From contig JAGONC010000009.1 of the NCBI GenBank assembly GCA_017993235.1, positions 1 through 64,000 of the forward strand: a stretch of 64,000 nucleotides of DNA, in the 5' to 3' direction. This document shows positions 1-9,149 of the stretch, one piece after another (within the stretch, counting starts at the first letter, position 1; each line of letters opens with the position of its first letter). Source of the DNA: Lentimicrobiaceae bacterium. Its GTDB lineage: Bacteria > Bacteroidota > Bacteroidia > Bacteroidales > JAGONC01. The notes under the pieces were generated by a model. The model was not told the DNA's origin. It was given only the letters and a program-made list of their open reading frames with translations, and did not search any database. The position numbers and the translations under genes were made by a program.

Positions 1-162
1 AATGACGCGAAGCACGAAGTGCTGAGCAAATGACAGCGAAGCGTAATGACCATGAATGACGCGAAGCACGAAGTGCTGAGCAAATGACAGCGAAGCGTAA
101 TGACCATGAATGACGCGAAGCACGAAGTGCTGAGCAAATGACAGCGAAGCGTAATGACCATG
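1..162. repeat. Tandem repeat, three identical 54-bp units
   Basis: Three head-to-tail copies (1-54, 55-108, 109-162) that I read as identical. Each unit holds a short hairpin, GCAC-GAA-GTGC, inside the frame GCGA...TGAGCAAATGAC, followed by AATGACCATG. The array runs off the left edge, so its true copy number is unknown. There are no spacers of varying sequence, so it is not a CRISPR array. Related single copies lie at 163-216, 28812-28890, 58791-58860 and 60613-60670. Confidence 0.95.
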
Positions 163-216
163 AGTAACGCGAAGCACCCCTGACTTACGTCAGGATAAAC
201 TTCGCGCTGAGCATTT
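163..216. repeat. Variant copy of the GCGA-hairpin-GAGCAAAT element
   Basis: This directly follows the 54-bp array. The short stem is replaced by a longer nested hairpin: CCTGAC/GTCAGG around a TTAC loop, enclosed by GCGAAG/CTTCGC. The same variant occurs in reverse orientation at 28812-28890. The cinA stop codon lies in the last bases of the element, so the repeat abuts and supplies the 3' end of that gene. It could also act as a transcription terminator, though no clear U-run follows. Confidence 0.8.
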
Positions 217-1453
217 ATCCAATCTCCCTCCGCAACATATTCAACGCTGCCAGTGAAGTACGGTGAATGAACCGCTGGCGGTCGTCGTTGAAAAAGAATT
301 TCTGAGCGACCGTACCTGCCGGTGAAGCCACAGCGAGCCAGACCGTTCCCACAGGCTTTTCGGGTGTACCACCATCTGGGCCTGCAATCCCTGAGGTGGC
401 AATGGCATAATCCACCCCGAACCGTTCCCTGATCCCCAGGGCCATTTGCGTGACGACCTGCTCACTTACGGCACCGAACTGATGGAGTGATTCAGGCCTG
501 ACTCCCAGTTCCAGCTCTTTGACAGAGTTGGCGTAAGAGATGATGGATCCCACATAATACTGCGAACTTCCGGGAATGCCGGTGATCAGGTGGGCGATAT
601 AGCCACCCGTGCAACTCTCGGCTGTCGCCAGTGTCTGATGGATTTCGGCAAGCCGTTTCCCGATCACGCCTTCCAGTGAATCATCATCGTATCCAAAGAT
701 CAAATCGGGAATGATCCGCTGAAGGCGTTGCACCTGATCAGCGACTGCGTTTTGGAGTTCACCAGGATCGGTTCCCCGGGCAGAAAGTCTCAGCCGTACC
801 AATCCCGGCTGTGGTAAATAGGCCAGTCGGATAGAAGGTGGAAGTGCTGATTCCCATGATGAAACCATTTCACTGATCTGGGATTCACCGGCGCCGGTGG
901 TCAGAATGGTTTTATGTAGAATGAAATCGCCTTTGAACCGAGCCTTCAGGCAGGGAAGAATATGATCTGTCATCATCGCCTTCATTTCAAAAGGAACACC
1001 GGGCATAACGATATAGATCCTGTCCGTTTTTTCAAACCACATGCCGGGTGCAGTTCCCACCGAATTTTGAACAGGACGGCATCCTTCCGGTACAAAAGCC
1101 TGCGAACGACTCGAATCACGCATGGGAAACCCGCGCTGCTGCAGCAATGCCTGAACCTGCTGGAAAACGGTCTCATTAAAGCGCATCCTGGCACCAAAAA
1201 AATCACAGAGTGCCGTCTTGGTGATATCATCTTTGGTTGGGCCCAGACCACCGGTCATCAGGATTAAATCCGCACGGGCAGATGCTTCTTTCATTGCGTC
1301 CAGCATATCAGTCAGGACATCCCCGACACTGGTCATCCGGATAACTTCAATGCCAATCGCATTCAACTCCGCAGCGATCCAGGCAGCATTGGTATTGATG
1401 ACCTGCCCGATGAGAAGTTCATCTCCGATGGTGATGATTTCGGCTTTTTTCAT
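215..1453 (-). CDS. cinA: CinA family protein (nicotinamide-nucleotide amidohydrolase)
   Basis: The 412 residues match full-length CinA. The N-terminal half is the MoaB/MogA-like domain (AEIITIGDELLIGQ at the start, LILMTGGLGPTKDD near residue 70). The C-terminal half is the PncC amidohydrolase domain (TAESCTGGYIAHLI, then TSGIAGPDGGTPEKPVGTVW). The family deamidates nicotinamide mononucleotide in pyridine nucleotide salvage; the N-terminal domain has been linked to ADP-ribose pyrophosphatase activity. It is cytoplasmic. It is divergent from the nucleoside phosphorylase gene, and a TAnnTTTG-type -7 site (minus strand, 1474-1481) lies just upstream. The stop codon sits inside the neighbouring repeat. 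Confidence 0.95.
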   Translation of the reverse strand: MKKAEIITIGDELLIGQVINTNAAWIAAELNAIGIEVIRMTSVGDVLTDMLDAMKEASARADLILMTGGLGPTKDDITKTALCDFFGARMRFNETVFQQVQALLQQRGFPMRDSSRSQAFVPEGCRPVQNSVGTAPGMWFEKTDRIYIVMPGVPFEMKAMMTDHILPCLKARFKGDFILHKTILTTGAGESQISEMVSSWESALPPSIRLAYLPQPGLVRLRLSARGTDPGELQNAVADQVQRLQRIIPDLIFGYDDDSLEGVIGKRLAEIHQTLATAESCTGGYIAHLITGIPGSSQYYVGSIISYANSVKELELGVRPESLHQFGAVSEQVVTQMALGIRERFGVDYAIATSGIAGPDGGTPEKPVGTVWLAVASPAGTVAQKFFFNDDRQRFIHRTSLAALNMLRREIG

Positions 1454-1473
1454 GGAAAGATCTTTGTCAATGG

Positions 1474-1481
1474 CAAAATTA
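1474..1481 (-). promoter_or_regulatory. Candidate -7 element for cinA
   Basis: Read on the minus strand this is TAATTTTG, matching the Bacteroidota sigma-ABfr -7 consensus TAnnTTTG, about 20 bp before the cinA ATG. No convincing TTTG -33 box was found at the expected distance. Confidence 0.4.
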
Positions 1482-1530
1482 GCGGAATTCTGTCATGGAT
1501 GTGCAGGGCATTTTATTTACTTTTGTCGGC

Positions 1531-2409
1531 ATGAAAAGCGTTGCGTATAAACCCACTGACCTGATCATCAATCCCAATGGGAGTGTTTATCATCTGCACC
1601 TGAAACCGGGGCAGGTGGCTCCGGTTGTTATCCTGGTGGGTGATCCGGCCCGGGTAGGAGTCATATCCCGTCATTTCGACCGGATGGAATCCAGGATCCA
1701 AAACAGGGAAATGCTATCCCATACGGGTTATCTCGGGAAAAAACGGATCACCGTACTGTCCACCGGCATGGGCACGGATAATATCGATATCGTGGTTCAT
1801 GAACTGGATGCACTGGTCAACATCGATTTCAGGACATGGACCCGGAAAAAAGAACACGTAAGCCTTTCCATCATCCGTATCGGAACCTCCGGGGCCATCC
1901 AGCCCGATGTGCCACTGAATGCCTTTGTTGTCTCGGAATATGCCATTGGTATAGATGGCCTGCTGAACTACTACCAACATACTACCGGGCTGGAAGAGGA
2001 TCTTGCCCGGTCATTCAGGGAATACACCGGGTGGCCGGAAAAATTACCGATGCCCTATGCTGCAAAAGGTTCTGCGTATCTGATATCCCGGTTGGGCCAG
2101 GGACTGCTGATGGGCATCACGCTCACGGCACAGGGATTTTACGGTCCGCAGGGCCGTTCGATACGCATTCCCCTGGCTCATCCGGATCTGAATGACCGGA
2201 TCGCCGCATTCAGTTTCAACGGCAGAAAGATCACCAACTACGAAATGGAAACCGCTGCGCTGTATGGATTGTGCACACTGCTGGGTCATGAAGCCCTGAC
2301 CATTTGCGTTGCCATCGCAAACAGGGCTACAAATCAATTTGATCCGGAATATCCAACCAAAGTCAGAGAACTTGTCGATCTTTTTATCGGACGACTGAGG
2401 GATTTATAG
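1531..2409 (+). CDS. Nucleoside phosphorylase (uridine phosphorylase-like)
   Basis: PNP/UDP phosphorylase family. The phosphate-binding segment VVILVGDPARVGVISRHFD is near the N-terminus, and the purine/uridine phosphorylase elements STGMGTDNIDIVVHEL and NYEMETAALYGL (nucleoside-binding Glu-Met-Glu) follow. It should split nucleosides with phosphate to a free base and ribose-1-phosphate, for salvage in the cytoplasm. An in-frame ATG at 1495 would add 12 residues (MDVQGILFTFVG) with no family counterpart, so I prefer 1531 and about 292 residues. Substrate (uridine or purine) cannot be fixed from the sequence, though the EMETAA motif leans to uridine phosphorylase. The convergent purC ends 4 bp downstream. 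Confidence 0.85.
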   Translation: MKSVAYKPTDLIINPNGSVYHLHLKPGQVAPVVILVGDPARVGVISRHFDRMESRIQNREMLSHTGYLGKKRITVLSTGMGTDNIDIVVHELDALVNIDFRTWTRKKEHVSLSIIRIGTSGAIQPDVPLNAFVVSEYAIGIDGLLNYYQHTTGLEEDLARSFREYTGWPEKLPMPYAAKGSAYLISRLGQGLLMGITLTAQGFYGPQGRSIRIPLAHPDLNDRIAAFSFNGRKITNYEMETAALYGLCTLLGHEALTICVAIANRATNQFDPEYPTKVRELVDLFIGRLRDL

Positions 2410-2412
2410 GCT

Positions 2413-3366
2413 TTACCTGCAATAGGCCTGAAGGAACCTGCGTGTGTTTTCCTCCACTCTTTTCACAACATCGGTCACTTCGCCCTTGACGAACTTTTCA
2501 CCGGTGATCGTTTCATACAGTTCGATATATCGATCCGAGACCTGCTGAACAAATTCGTCGCTCATCACCGGTACCTGCTGTCCTTCTTTACCCTGAAAAC
2601 CATTAAGCATCAACCACTCGCGCACAAATTCCTTGGAAAGCTGTTTCTGAGGTTCGTTTTTAGCCAGCCGTTCCTCATAACCCTCCTCATAAAAATACCG
2701 TGATGAGTCCGGTGTATGGATCTCATCGATCAGGTAGATCTGGCCGTCAATTTTTCCAAATTCATATTTGGTATCGACAAGGATCAGTCCCATGTTATGG
2801 GCCATGCGGGTGCCTCTTTCAAACAGAGCATATGTGTAATTCTCCAGTTTCTGATAATCCTCCTGCCCTACCAGTCCGGAGGAGATGATCTCTTCCCTGG
2901 ATACATCTTCGTCATGACCGATCATGGCTTTTGTTGTGGGGGTGATGATGGGTGAAAAGAACCGTTGATTTTCCCTAAGTCCGTCCGGCAGGCGGATACC
3001 GCAGATCATTCTTTTACCCTGGCTGTACTCCCTCCAGGCGTGACCTGAAAGGTATCCCCGGATGACCATTTCCAGTTTAAAGGGCTCGCAGAGGCGCCCG
3101 AATGTGACCATAGGATCGGGTGTGGCGATCTTCCAGTTGGGCACAATGTCGTCTGTTGCATCCAGGAACCTGGATGCAATCATGTTCAGCACCTGTCCCT
3201 TAAAGGGTATTCCGCGGGGAAGGACCACGTCAAAGGCGGATATACGGTCGGTGGTGATCATCAATAAAAACTGATCAAGAATGGTATATACATCCCTGAC
3301 TTTTCCTTTATAGACACCCGTCTGTCCGGGAAATGAATAATGGGTGTCAACGACTGCGTCTTTCAT
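2413..3366 (-). CDS. purC: Phosphoribosylaminoimidazole-succinocarboxamide synthase
   Basis: SAICAR synthetase, 317 residues, the longer bacterial/eukaryotic-like form. Recognisable elements are GKVRDVYTI near the N-terminus (ATP-binding loop), [37 protein letters not shown], and [26 protein letters not shown]. It ligates aspartate to CAIR with ATP in de novo purine synthesis. It lies downstream of phoH on the same strand with a gap of about 44 bp, so the two may be cotranscribed. purE (46331) is in the same window but not adjacent. Confidence 0.97.
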   Translation of the reverse strand: MKDAVVDTHYSFPGQTGVYKGKVRDVYTILDQFLLMITTDRISAFDVVLPRGIPFKGQVLNMIASRFLDATDDIVPNWKIATPDPMVTFGRLCEPFKLEMVIRGYLSGHAWREYSQGKRMICGIRLPDGLRENQRFFSPIITPTTKAMIGHDEDVSREEIISSGLVGQEDYQKLENYTYALFERGTRMAHNMGLILVDTKYEFGKIDGQIYLIDEIHTPDSSRYFYEEGYEERLAKNEPQKQLSKEFVREWLMLNGFQGKEGQQVPVMSDEFVQQVSDRYIELYETITGEKFVKGEVTDVVKRVEENTRRFLQAYCR

Positions 3367-3410
3367 GGCATAATCACATTAAAACATTTACACTACAGGT
3401 TCCGGGGCTC

Positions 3411-4361
3411 TTATTCCCGGTTTTCATGATAGGCTTTCAGTACCCTGGCCACCAGCTTATGGCGGATGATATCCGATTCGTCGAGGATAACGAATCCGAC
3501 ACCGGGTACATCCCGGAGAATTTCAGCGGCATGAACCAGTCCCGAAACCTGGTTCCGGGGCAGGTCGATCTGGGTGATATCTCCCGTGACGATGAACTTG
3601 GCAGCCTTCCCCATGCGGGTGAGAAACATTTTCATCTGTGGGATCGTGGCATTCTGGGCTTCGTCAAGGATTGCGAATACGTTATCCAGGGTTCTGCCCC
3701 GCATAAACGCGATAGGAGCAATCTCGATGGTGCCGTCTTCCATGTACGACAGCAGCTTCTGTGTGGGGATCATATCGCGCAGGGCATCATAGAGGGGCTG
3801 CAGGTAGGGATCCAGCTTGTCTTTCAGGTCGCCTGGCAGAAATCCCAGATTCTCTCCTGCCTCCACAGCCGGGCGTGTCAGGATGATGCGCTTGACTTCC
3901 CGGTTCTTCAGGGCCCTGACAGCCAGGGCCACAGCTGTATAGGTCTTGCCCGTCCCGGCAGGACCGATGGCAAAGACCAGATCATTCTTTTCCGTACTTT
4001 CCACCAGCTTCTGCTGGTTGGTTGTGCGCGCCCTGATCAGATTCCCCTGCCTGCCATGCAACAGGATATCGCTGGCCGTTTCTCCTGCCTGATAAAACTC
4101 CGGTTCCTCCGACTGACCAATGATCTGTTCCACATCACCCTCAGTCAGTTTGCCGAATTTGTCATAATGCAGAAGCATCGTGGCAAATTTCCGGTCAAAC
4201 TGCTCAATTTCACTTTCTTCTCCGATCACCTTGATAAACTCCCCCCTGATCACAAACTTCAGCAGGGGAAATCCATTCTGGATCATCTGGACATTCCGGT
4301 CATTCACACCATAGATATCCAAAGCATTGTACGATTCAATACTATAGATCTTTTCGGTCAT
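3411..4361 (-). CDS. phoH: PhoH family ATPase
   Basis: The 316 residues match the PhoH-like (PhoH2-lacking) family. The Walker A motif FAIGPAGTGKTYTAVALA is near residue 130; downstream are TRPAVEAGENLGFLPGDL and the Walker B/RNA-helicase-like stretch AFMRGRTLDNVFAILDEAQN. The N-terminal 100 residues are the usual KH-like region (EFIKVIGEESEIEQF). Members are cytoplasmic ATPases, usually near ybeY/era and linked to RNA metabolism; the exact role is unsettled. ybeY is not next to it here. A TAACTTTG -7 match precedes it on the minus strand (4384-4391). Confidence 0.93.
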   Translation of the reverse strand: MTEKIYSIESYNALDIYGVNDRNVQMIQNGFPLLKFVIRGEFIKVIGEESEIEQFDRKFATMLLHYDKFGKLTEGDVEQIIGQSEEPEFYQAGETASDILLHGRQGNLIRARTTNQQKLVESTEKNDLVFAIGPAGTGKTYTAVALAVRALKNREVKRIILTRPAVEAGENLGFLPGDLKDKLDPYLQPLYDALRDMIPTQKLLSYMEDGTIEIAPIAFMRGRTLDNVFAILDEAQNATIPQMKMFLTRMGKAAKFIVTGDITQIDLPRNQVSGLVHAAEILRDVPGVGFVILDESDIIRHKLVARVLKAYHENRE

Positions 4362-4383
4362 TCTTCAGGGAGTTAATCCTTAT

Positions 4384-4391
4384 CAAAGTTA
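4384..4391 (-). promoter_or_regulatory. Candidate -7 element for phoH
   Basis: Minus-strand TAACTTTG fits TAnnTTTG, 23 bp before the phoH ATG. A TTTG (minus strand, 4415-4418) lies about 23 bp further upstream, slightly beyond the usual -33 spacing. Confidence 0.45.
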
Positions 4392-4422
4392 TTAAAAAAC
4401 CTCAATGTTCCGATCAAATTCG

Positions 4423-4430
4423 TATTTTTG
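4423..4430 (+). promoter_or_regulatory. Candidate -7 element for the SAM hydroxide adenosyltransferase operon
   Basis: TATTTTTG matches TAnnTTTG and lies about 60 bp upstream of the ATG at 4491. It would drive 4491-9039 as one transcript, since the three genes are closely packed. Confidence 0.45.
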
Positions 4431-4490
4431 AAGTCGACAAAAGTAACGCAATTTGTCAAAACGATTGACGATCTTTTCTGAAAACTGTTT

Positions 4491-5273
4491 ATGGCTGTTA
4501 TAACGATCACCAGTGACTGGGGGACAAAGGATCCGTATCTTGCCAGTGTAAAAGGCGCAATCCTATCGCACTTACCGGATGTAACGATTGTTGACATATC
4601 TCACCGGATAACGCCCTTTGATCTGAATCAGGCATCATATATCCTGCGCAACAGTTATCAAAATTTTCCTGCCGGTACCATTCATCTCATTGGAATCTGT
4701 ACGGAAGCCTCCATTGAAACGCCCCACACCCTGGTGGTTTACGACGGTCATTATTTCATCGGAGCCGACAGCGGCATTTTCTCGCTCATTTTTGATCATG
4801 AACCCGAGAAGATCATCGAATTGGACATCATCCAGGATTCGGATTACTTTACCTTTTCGGAGCGGGATGTATTTGTGAAAGTGGCTGCACATATTCTCAA
4901 CGGACAACCCCTTGAACAGCTTGGCGGCAAAAGACCCATGCTCAACCGACTCATCTCCTTTCAGCCTGTGGTCAATGGAAAGATCATCAAAGGAAAGATA
5001 ACCTATGTGGATGTATACGAAAATCTTATCTCAAACATTACACATCAGCTTTTCCGGACGGTAGGCAGGGGAAGCCCCTTTACGATCCGGTTTCGTAATC
5101 CCCAGTATATCATCCGGACCATCAGCACCTCCTACAGTGACGTACCAGAGGGTGAAATGCTGGCCATCTTCGGAACCTCCGGGTTGATGGAGATCGCCAT
5201 GAACCGGGGCAATGCCGGCAGTTTACTCGGGATGAATATCGATGATCCTGTGCGGGTGGAGTTTACAGAATGA
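4491..5273 (+). CDS. SAM hydroxide adenosyltransferase (DUF62 family)
   Basis: 260 residues, the usual length for this family. The N-terminal signature ITITSDWGTKDPYLASVKGAI is followed by VDISHRITPFDLNQASYIL, HLIGICTE and DGHYFIGADSGIFSLIF, typical of the DUF62 fold that splits S-adenosylmethionine with a water-derived hydroxide to adenosine and methionine and is related to fluorinase. It is cytoplasmic. It starts a run of three co-oriented genes with gldFG 20 bp downstream. The physiological role in Bacteroidota is unclear; the link to the gliding-type ABC protein is positional only. Confidence 0.88.
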   Translation: MAVITITSDWGTKDPYLASVKGAILSHLPDVTIVDISHRITPFDLNQASYILRNSYQNFPAGTIHLIGICTEASIETPHTLVVYDGHYFIGADSGIFSLIFDHEPEKIIELDIIQDSDYFTFSERDVFVKVAAHILNGQPLEQLGGKRPMLNRLISFQPVVNGKIIKGKITYVDVYENLISNITHQLFRTVGRGSPFTIRFRNPQYIIRTISTSYSDVPEGEMLAIFGTSGLMEIAMNRGNAGSLLGMNIDDPVRVEFTE

Positions 5274-5293
5274 AAATTCTATAAATCAAACGG

Positions 5294-7993
5294 ATGATTG
5301 CCTTACTTAATAAAGAAATCAGCAGTTTTTTAAATTCGCTGATCGGTTATGTGGCCATCATCGTATTTCTACTGATCGACAGCCTGTTTCTCTGGGTTTT
5401 TCCGGGTGATTTCAACATCCTGGATTTTGGTTATGCCTCCCTTGACAGTTTATTCATGATTGCGCCCTTTGTTTTTCTTTTCCTCATCCCGGCGATTACG
5501 ATGCGATCATTTGCCGAAGAAAAGCGAAGCGGAACCATTGAAATGATCCTGACCAAACCCTTAACTGACTTTCATATCCTTTTTGCCAAGTACCTTGCCG
5601 GTTTGCTTCTGGTCATTTTTTCCGTGCTTCCAACGTTGCTCTATGTGATCTCGGTTTACAGGCTGGGGCAGCCTGTCGGGAACCTTGACATGGGTGGCAC
5701 CTGGGGCTCTTATCTGGGTTTACTGTTTCTTGGAGCCAGTTTTGTGGCCATCGGGATCTTCGCCTCATCCCTGACCGAAAATCAGATCATTGCCTTTGTG
5801 GTCGCTGTTCTGTTGTGCGGATTTGCCTATCTCGGATTTGAGCTGATCTTTTCATTTGACCTGTTCGGAAGATTCGGGCTTTTTATCCAGTCGCTGGGCA
5901 TTCAGGCTCATTACGCCTCCATTAGCCGGGGTGTGATCGATACACGCGATGTGGTTTATTTTCTGAGTCTGATTTTTCTTTTCCTGACCCTGACCCTGCT
6001 GGTCATGGAGAGCCGGAGGTGGGAGGCGGGAGGCAGGAGGCAGGAGGCGGGCAGCAGTCAGCAGTCAGCAGTCAACAGTCAACAGTCAGCAGTCAGCAGT
6101 CAGCAGTCAGCAGCTTTGTCCTGCGAAGCGAAGCGAAGCAGGATCAAAAGTCAGCAGTCAGCAAGAGACGGCCAGCAGGAAATGCCAGGCAGCAGATGGT
6201 CTTCGAGTCTCCGAGTCTTCGGGTCTTCGGGTCGAAATGGAAATCTCAGAACCAGCAGTCTGATATCGTTCGGATTGGGATTGGTCATGATCATGGTTGT
6301 GAACATGATCAGTAAATATGCCTTTACCAGGATCGATCTGACGTCGGAGAAACGTTATTCCCTCTCCGAACCCACAAAAGAGATACTTCGGAACCTGGAT
6401 GACATCATTTACTTCAAGGTATACCTGGAAGGTGATTTTCCAGCCGGTTTCAAGCGGCTCAGCAATTCCGTAAAGGAGATCCTGGATGAATTCAGGGCTT
6501 ATTCCTCCAAAATCCAGTATGAGTTTATCAATCCCTCGGATGCCCAAACCCAGGCAGAAGTAAATGCCCGGTATGAAGAGCTGATCCGCAAGGGTTTAAA
6601 TCCAACGGATTTACAGGTTAAGACCAGCGATGGCTCCTCACAGCAGATCATTTTCCCCGGCGCGATCGTTTCGTACCGGTCGAAAGAACTGCCCCTCGAG
6701 TTTCTGCAAAGCCAGATCGGCCAGTCACCTGAAGAAGTACTCAACCATTCGGTACAATCGCTGGAGTATAACATTTCAAGCCTGATACACAGGCTCACCG
6801 TCACAGCCAAACCAAAGATCGCCTTTGTTGAGGGCCACGGGGAACTCAGCGAAATTGAAGTGTACGATATCACGGAGGCGCTCCGGGAATATTATCAGGT
6901 GGAGCGAATCAGGATCAATGAGAAGATCTTTGCACTGACGCAACGGGACACTGCGGCTGACGGAAGCATGGTCATCCGGAACATGTATGCTGCCATCATC
7001 ATAGCAAAACCGGATTCGGTATTCAGTGAAAAAGATAAATTCATCATCGATCAGTATATCATGCTGGGTGGAAAAGTCCTCTGGCTGATCGATCCCGTAC
7101 TGGCGACCATGGATAGTCTGGAAGCATCACCAACCACGATGGGCCTGGCCAATGACCTGAACCTTCAGGATATGCTTTTCCGGTACGGTGTCCGCCTTAA
7201 TCCTGATCTGCTCCTGGATCTGAATGCCCTGCCCATACGTATGGTGACAGGCTCAATCGGGGGACAGCCACAGATCAGCTTTGTGCCCTGGTTTTACTTT
7301 CCGGTCGTTTTTCCAACGTCCGGCCATCCCATGGTCCGCAATCTGAATGCAGTGATGACCTGTTTTGTAAGCAGCCTGGATACCATTGGGGTCGACAATA
7401 TCCATAAGACGATCCTGCTGACGACTTCGGAGTATACCCGAATCCTGCAGAGCCCTGTCCTGATTGATCTGCGCATAAGCCAGGAAGAGCCCGATCCGCT
7501 TCTGTACCGTTCGTCACATATACCCATCGCGGTTCTTCTGGAAGGGGAATTTGAGTCGGTATTCAATAACCGGATTCCACCCCAGATCCAGGACAGTCCG
7601 CTGATCGGTTTTAAAGAAAAGAGTGTTTCCACCGGGATGATCGTCGCCTCGGACGGAGACATTATCCGGAATCAGCTGCATGTGTCACAGGGGTATCCTT
7701 TACCTCTGGGATTTGATCAGTACACGCGGCAACAATTTGGTAACCGCGATTTTATCCTTAACGCTGTCAATTATCTCTGTGATGACTCAGGATTGATCGC
7801 CGCCCGTTCCAAAGATATCAAGCTGCGTTTACTGGATAAAACCAGGCTGACATCCGCCAGAACCACCATCCGGCTGATCAACACCCTGTTGCCGGTGGCT
7901 TTGATCCTTGTCTTCGCGATCGCCCGGAACTATATGCGTAAAAGAAAGTTTGGCCGTGTAAAAAGATCACTTTCACTACCTGGAACCTTATGA
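5294..7993 (+). CDS. gldFG: GldF-GldG fusion: ABC-2 permease joined to Gld-type periplasmic domain
   Basis: 899 residues. Residues 1-240 are an ABC-2 permease like GldF: about six membrane helices and the family stretch FAEEKRSGTIEMILTKPLTD. From about residue 325 it is GldG-like: a membrane helix, then RIDLTSEKRYSLSEPTKEIL, KVYLEGDFPAGFKRL, FVEGHGELSE, and a C-terminal membrane helix before a basic tail (NYMRKRKFGR). In Flavobacterium, GldA/F/G form a transporter required for gliding; Bacteroidales homologues often have no known gliding role. The joining segment (about 240-322) is low complexity, with QQSAVSS heptads encoded by a DNA repeat also found between genes. No ATPase (gldA) is adjacent. 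Downstream DUF4340 overlaps by ATGA. Either a true fusion or a repeat-driven merger of two genes. Confidence 0.85.
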   Translation: MIALLNKEISSFLNSLIGYVAIIVFLLIDSLFLWVFPGDFNILDFGYASLDSLFMIAPFVFLFLIPAITMRSFAEEKRSGTIEMILTKPLTDFHILFAKYLAGLLLVIFSVLPTLLYVISVYRLGQPVGNLDMGGTWGSYLGLLFLGASFVAIGIFASSLTENQIIAFVVAVLLCGFAYLGFELIFSFDLFGRFGLFIQSLGIQAHYASISRGVIDTRDVVYFLSLIFLFLTLTLLVMESRRWEAGGRRQEAGSSQQSAVNSQQSAVSSQQSAALSCEAKRSRIKSQQSARDGQQEMPGSRWSSSLRVFGSSGRNGNLRTSSLISFGLGLVMIMVVNMISKYAFTRIDLTSEKRYSLSEPTKEILRNLDDIIYFKVYLEGDFPAGFKRLSNSVKEILDEFRAYSSKIQYEFINPSDAQTQAEVNARYEELIRKGLNPTDLQVKTSDGSSQQIIFPGAIVSYRSKELPLEFLQSQIGQSPEEVLNHSVQSLEYNISSLIHRLTVTAKPKIAFVEGHGELSEIEVYDITEALREYYQVERIRINEKIFALTQRDTAADGSMVIRNMYAAIIIAKPDSVFSEKDKFIIDQYIMLGGKVLWLIDPVLATMDSLEASPTTMGLANDLNLQDMLFRYGVRLNPDLLLDLNALPIRMVTGSIGGQPQISFVPWFYFPVVFPTSGHPMVRNLNAVMTCFVSSLDTIGVDNIHKTILLTTSEYTRILQSPVLIDLRISQEEPDPLLYRSSHIPIAVLLEGEFESVFNNRIPPQIQDSPLIGFKEKSVSTGMIVASDGDIIRNQLHVSQGYPLPLGFDQYTRQQFGNRDFILNAVNYLCDDSGLIAARSKDIKLRLLDKTRLTSARTTIRLINTLLPVALILVFAIARNYMRKRKFGRVKRSLSLPGTL
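6010..6240. repeat. Repeat tract inside gldFG: GGAGGC run, CAGTCAG/A heptads, hairpin
   Basis: Bases 6010-6051 are GGAGGC-type repeats, 6052-6114 are about nine heptads CAGTCAG/CAGTCAA, 6119-6143 form the hairpin TCCTGC/GCAGGA around GAAGCGAAGCGAA, and 6200-6232 hold CGAGTCTTCGGGTC repeats. The heptad is the same as in intergenic tracts at 58749-58787 and 60737-60776. Because 3 x 7 is divisible by 3, it stays open as a 7-residue peptide repeat. Confidence 0.9.
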
Positions 7994-9039
7994 AAAAAAA
8001 CCTTGTCTACATCATTCTGATCGTCATTCTGGCCATCATTGCCTTAGTGCTGATATTGTCAGGTTCACGGACTACCCTTCGCAGGGAGGCTGCTTCTTTT
8101 GCGATCAGTGACACAGCCTCTGTCACCCGGATCTTTCTTTCCGACAAGAATGACCGTTCCGTTTTACTGGAGCGTCAGGCCGAAGGAGGTTGGAGCCTTA
8201 ACGGAAAGTACAGGGCACAACAGGAGAGTGTGGACCTTTTGCTGAAGACCATGCTTAATCTGGCGGTACTGGAACCGGTTTCGGAGGCTGCCCACAACAC
8301 GGTGGTGCGGCTGCTGTCGGCAAACTCAGTGAAAGTCGAGATCTATCAGTGGACTCCACGCCTGCAGCTTGGCAAAAGGGTCAGGCTTTTCATGCATGAA
8401 AAGAAGGTCAGGACCTATTATGTGGGTCATGTCACCCAGAATAACATTGGCACCTACATGCTGATGGAAGGCTCCGAAACGCCCTTTATTGTCTATATGC
8501 CCGGATTCCGTGGTTTTGTGCAATCGCGCTTTAAAACCATCGAAAATGACTGGAGGGATCATACGATATTTGCAGTTCCTTTACAGGAAATTGCTTCGGT
8601 CACGGTTGAATTTCCGGGAAGTCCGGACAAGTCATTCAGCGTGGTCAGGGAAGGTGATCTCGCGCTCAGCCTTTTCAGCCTGAATCCCCGGCAGGAAGTT
8701 CAATCCTTTGATACGCTACGGGTACTTGACTTCCTGACCTCTTTCAGGAACATCCGGTTTGAAGCCCTGATCAACGACATGAATCCCCAGCGGAGGGATA
8801 CCGTCTTATCTGCTCCACCGCTGCACATCATAACGGTAACAACCCCTGACGGTGACACACAGGTAGTAAAAACCTACCGGAAGCCCGGAATGCCGGGCGA
8901 GATTGACCTGGATGGCAATCCGGTCATCTATGACCGCGACCGATTATATGCTGTGATCCAGGAGGGTCACGAAATGGTCCTGATCCAGTACTTTGTCTTC
9001 GACCGCATCACCCGGCCGCTGATATACTACCAAAAATAA
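7990..9039 (+). CDS. DUF4340 domain-containing protein
   Basis: 349 residues with one N-terminal membrane helix (VYIILIVILAIIALVLILSG) and a predicted extracytoplasmic remainder. The body fits DUF4340: repeated beta-rich segments such as SFAISDTASVTRIFLSDKND and LQEIASVTVEFPGSPDKSF. DUF4340 genes commonly follow GldG-type ABC genes, as here: its ATG overlaps the gldFG stop (ATGA), which implies translational coupling and a shared complex at the membrane. The molecular function is unknown. The ORF is intact and the first ATG is used. Confidence 0.8.
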   Translation: MKKNLVYIILIVILAIIALVLILSGSRTTLRREAASFAISDTASVTRIFLSDKNDRSVLLERQAEGGWSLNGKYRAQQESVDLLLKTMLNLAVLEPVSEAAHNTVVRLLSANSVKVEIYQWTPRLQLGKRVRLFMHEKKVRTYYVGHVTQNNIGTYMLMEGSETPFIVYMPGFRGFVQSRFKTIENDWRDHTIFAVPLQEIASVTVEFPGSPDKSFSVVREGDLALSLFSLNPRQEVQSFDTLRVLDFLTSFRNIRFEALINDMNPQRRDTVLSAPPLHIITVTTPDGDTQVVKTYRKPGMPGEIDLDGNPVIYDRDRLYAVIQEGHEMVLIQYFVFDRITRPLIYYQK

Positions 9040-9149
9040 AGCTGACAGCTTGAACTTCTGTTTTAAGTCAAATATTTTAAACTTGTGAATTGAATTTAAT
9101 ATTTTTGTAATAGAAATTTTATTTTCTCACCTGAATTCAGCTTATTATT
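9040..9149 (+). promoter_or_regulatory. Upstream region of module A with -7 match at 9100-9107
   Basis: This 110-bp gap is AT-rich. TATTTTTG at 9100-9107 fits TAnnTTTG and sits 43 bp before the ATG at 9150. No perfect TTTG -33 box is at the expected distance (nearest is CTTG at 9082-9085). It is probably the promoter for the five tightly packed genes 9150-15590. Confidence 0.45.

Noticed and set aside
1-162. Possible CRISPR array in the 54-bp repeats
   Set aside because: Units are contiguous and identical with no variable spacers; no cas genes are in the window.
3333-4376. 347-residue plus-strand ORF over phoH
   Set aside because: It lies antisense to a clear PhoH gene with Walker motifs and has no recognisable domain; a shadow frame.
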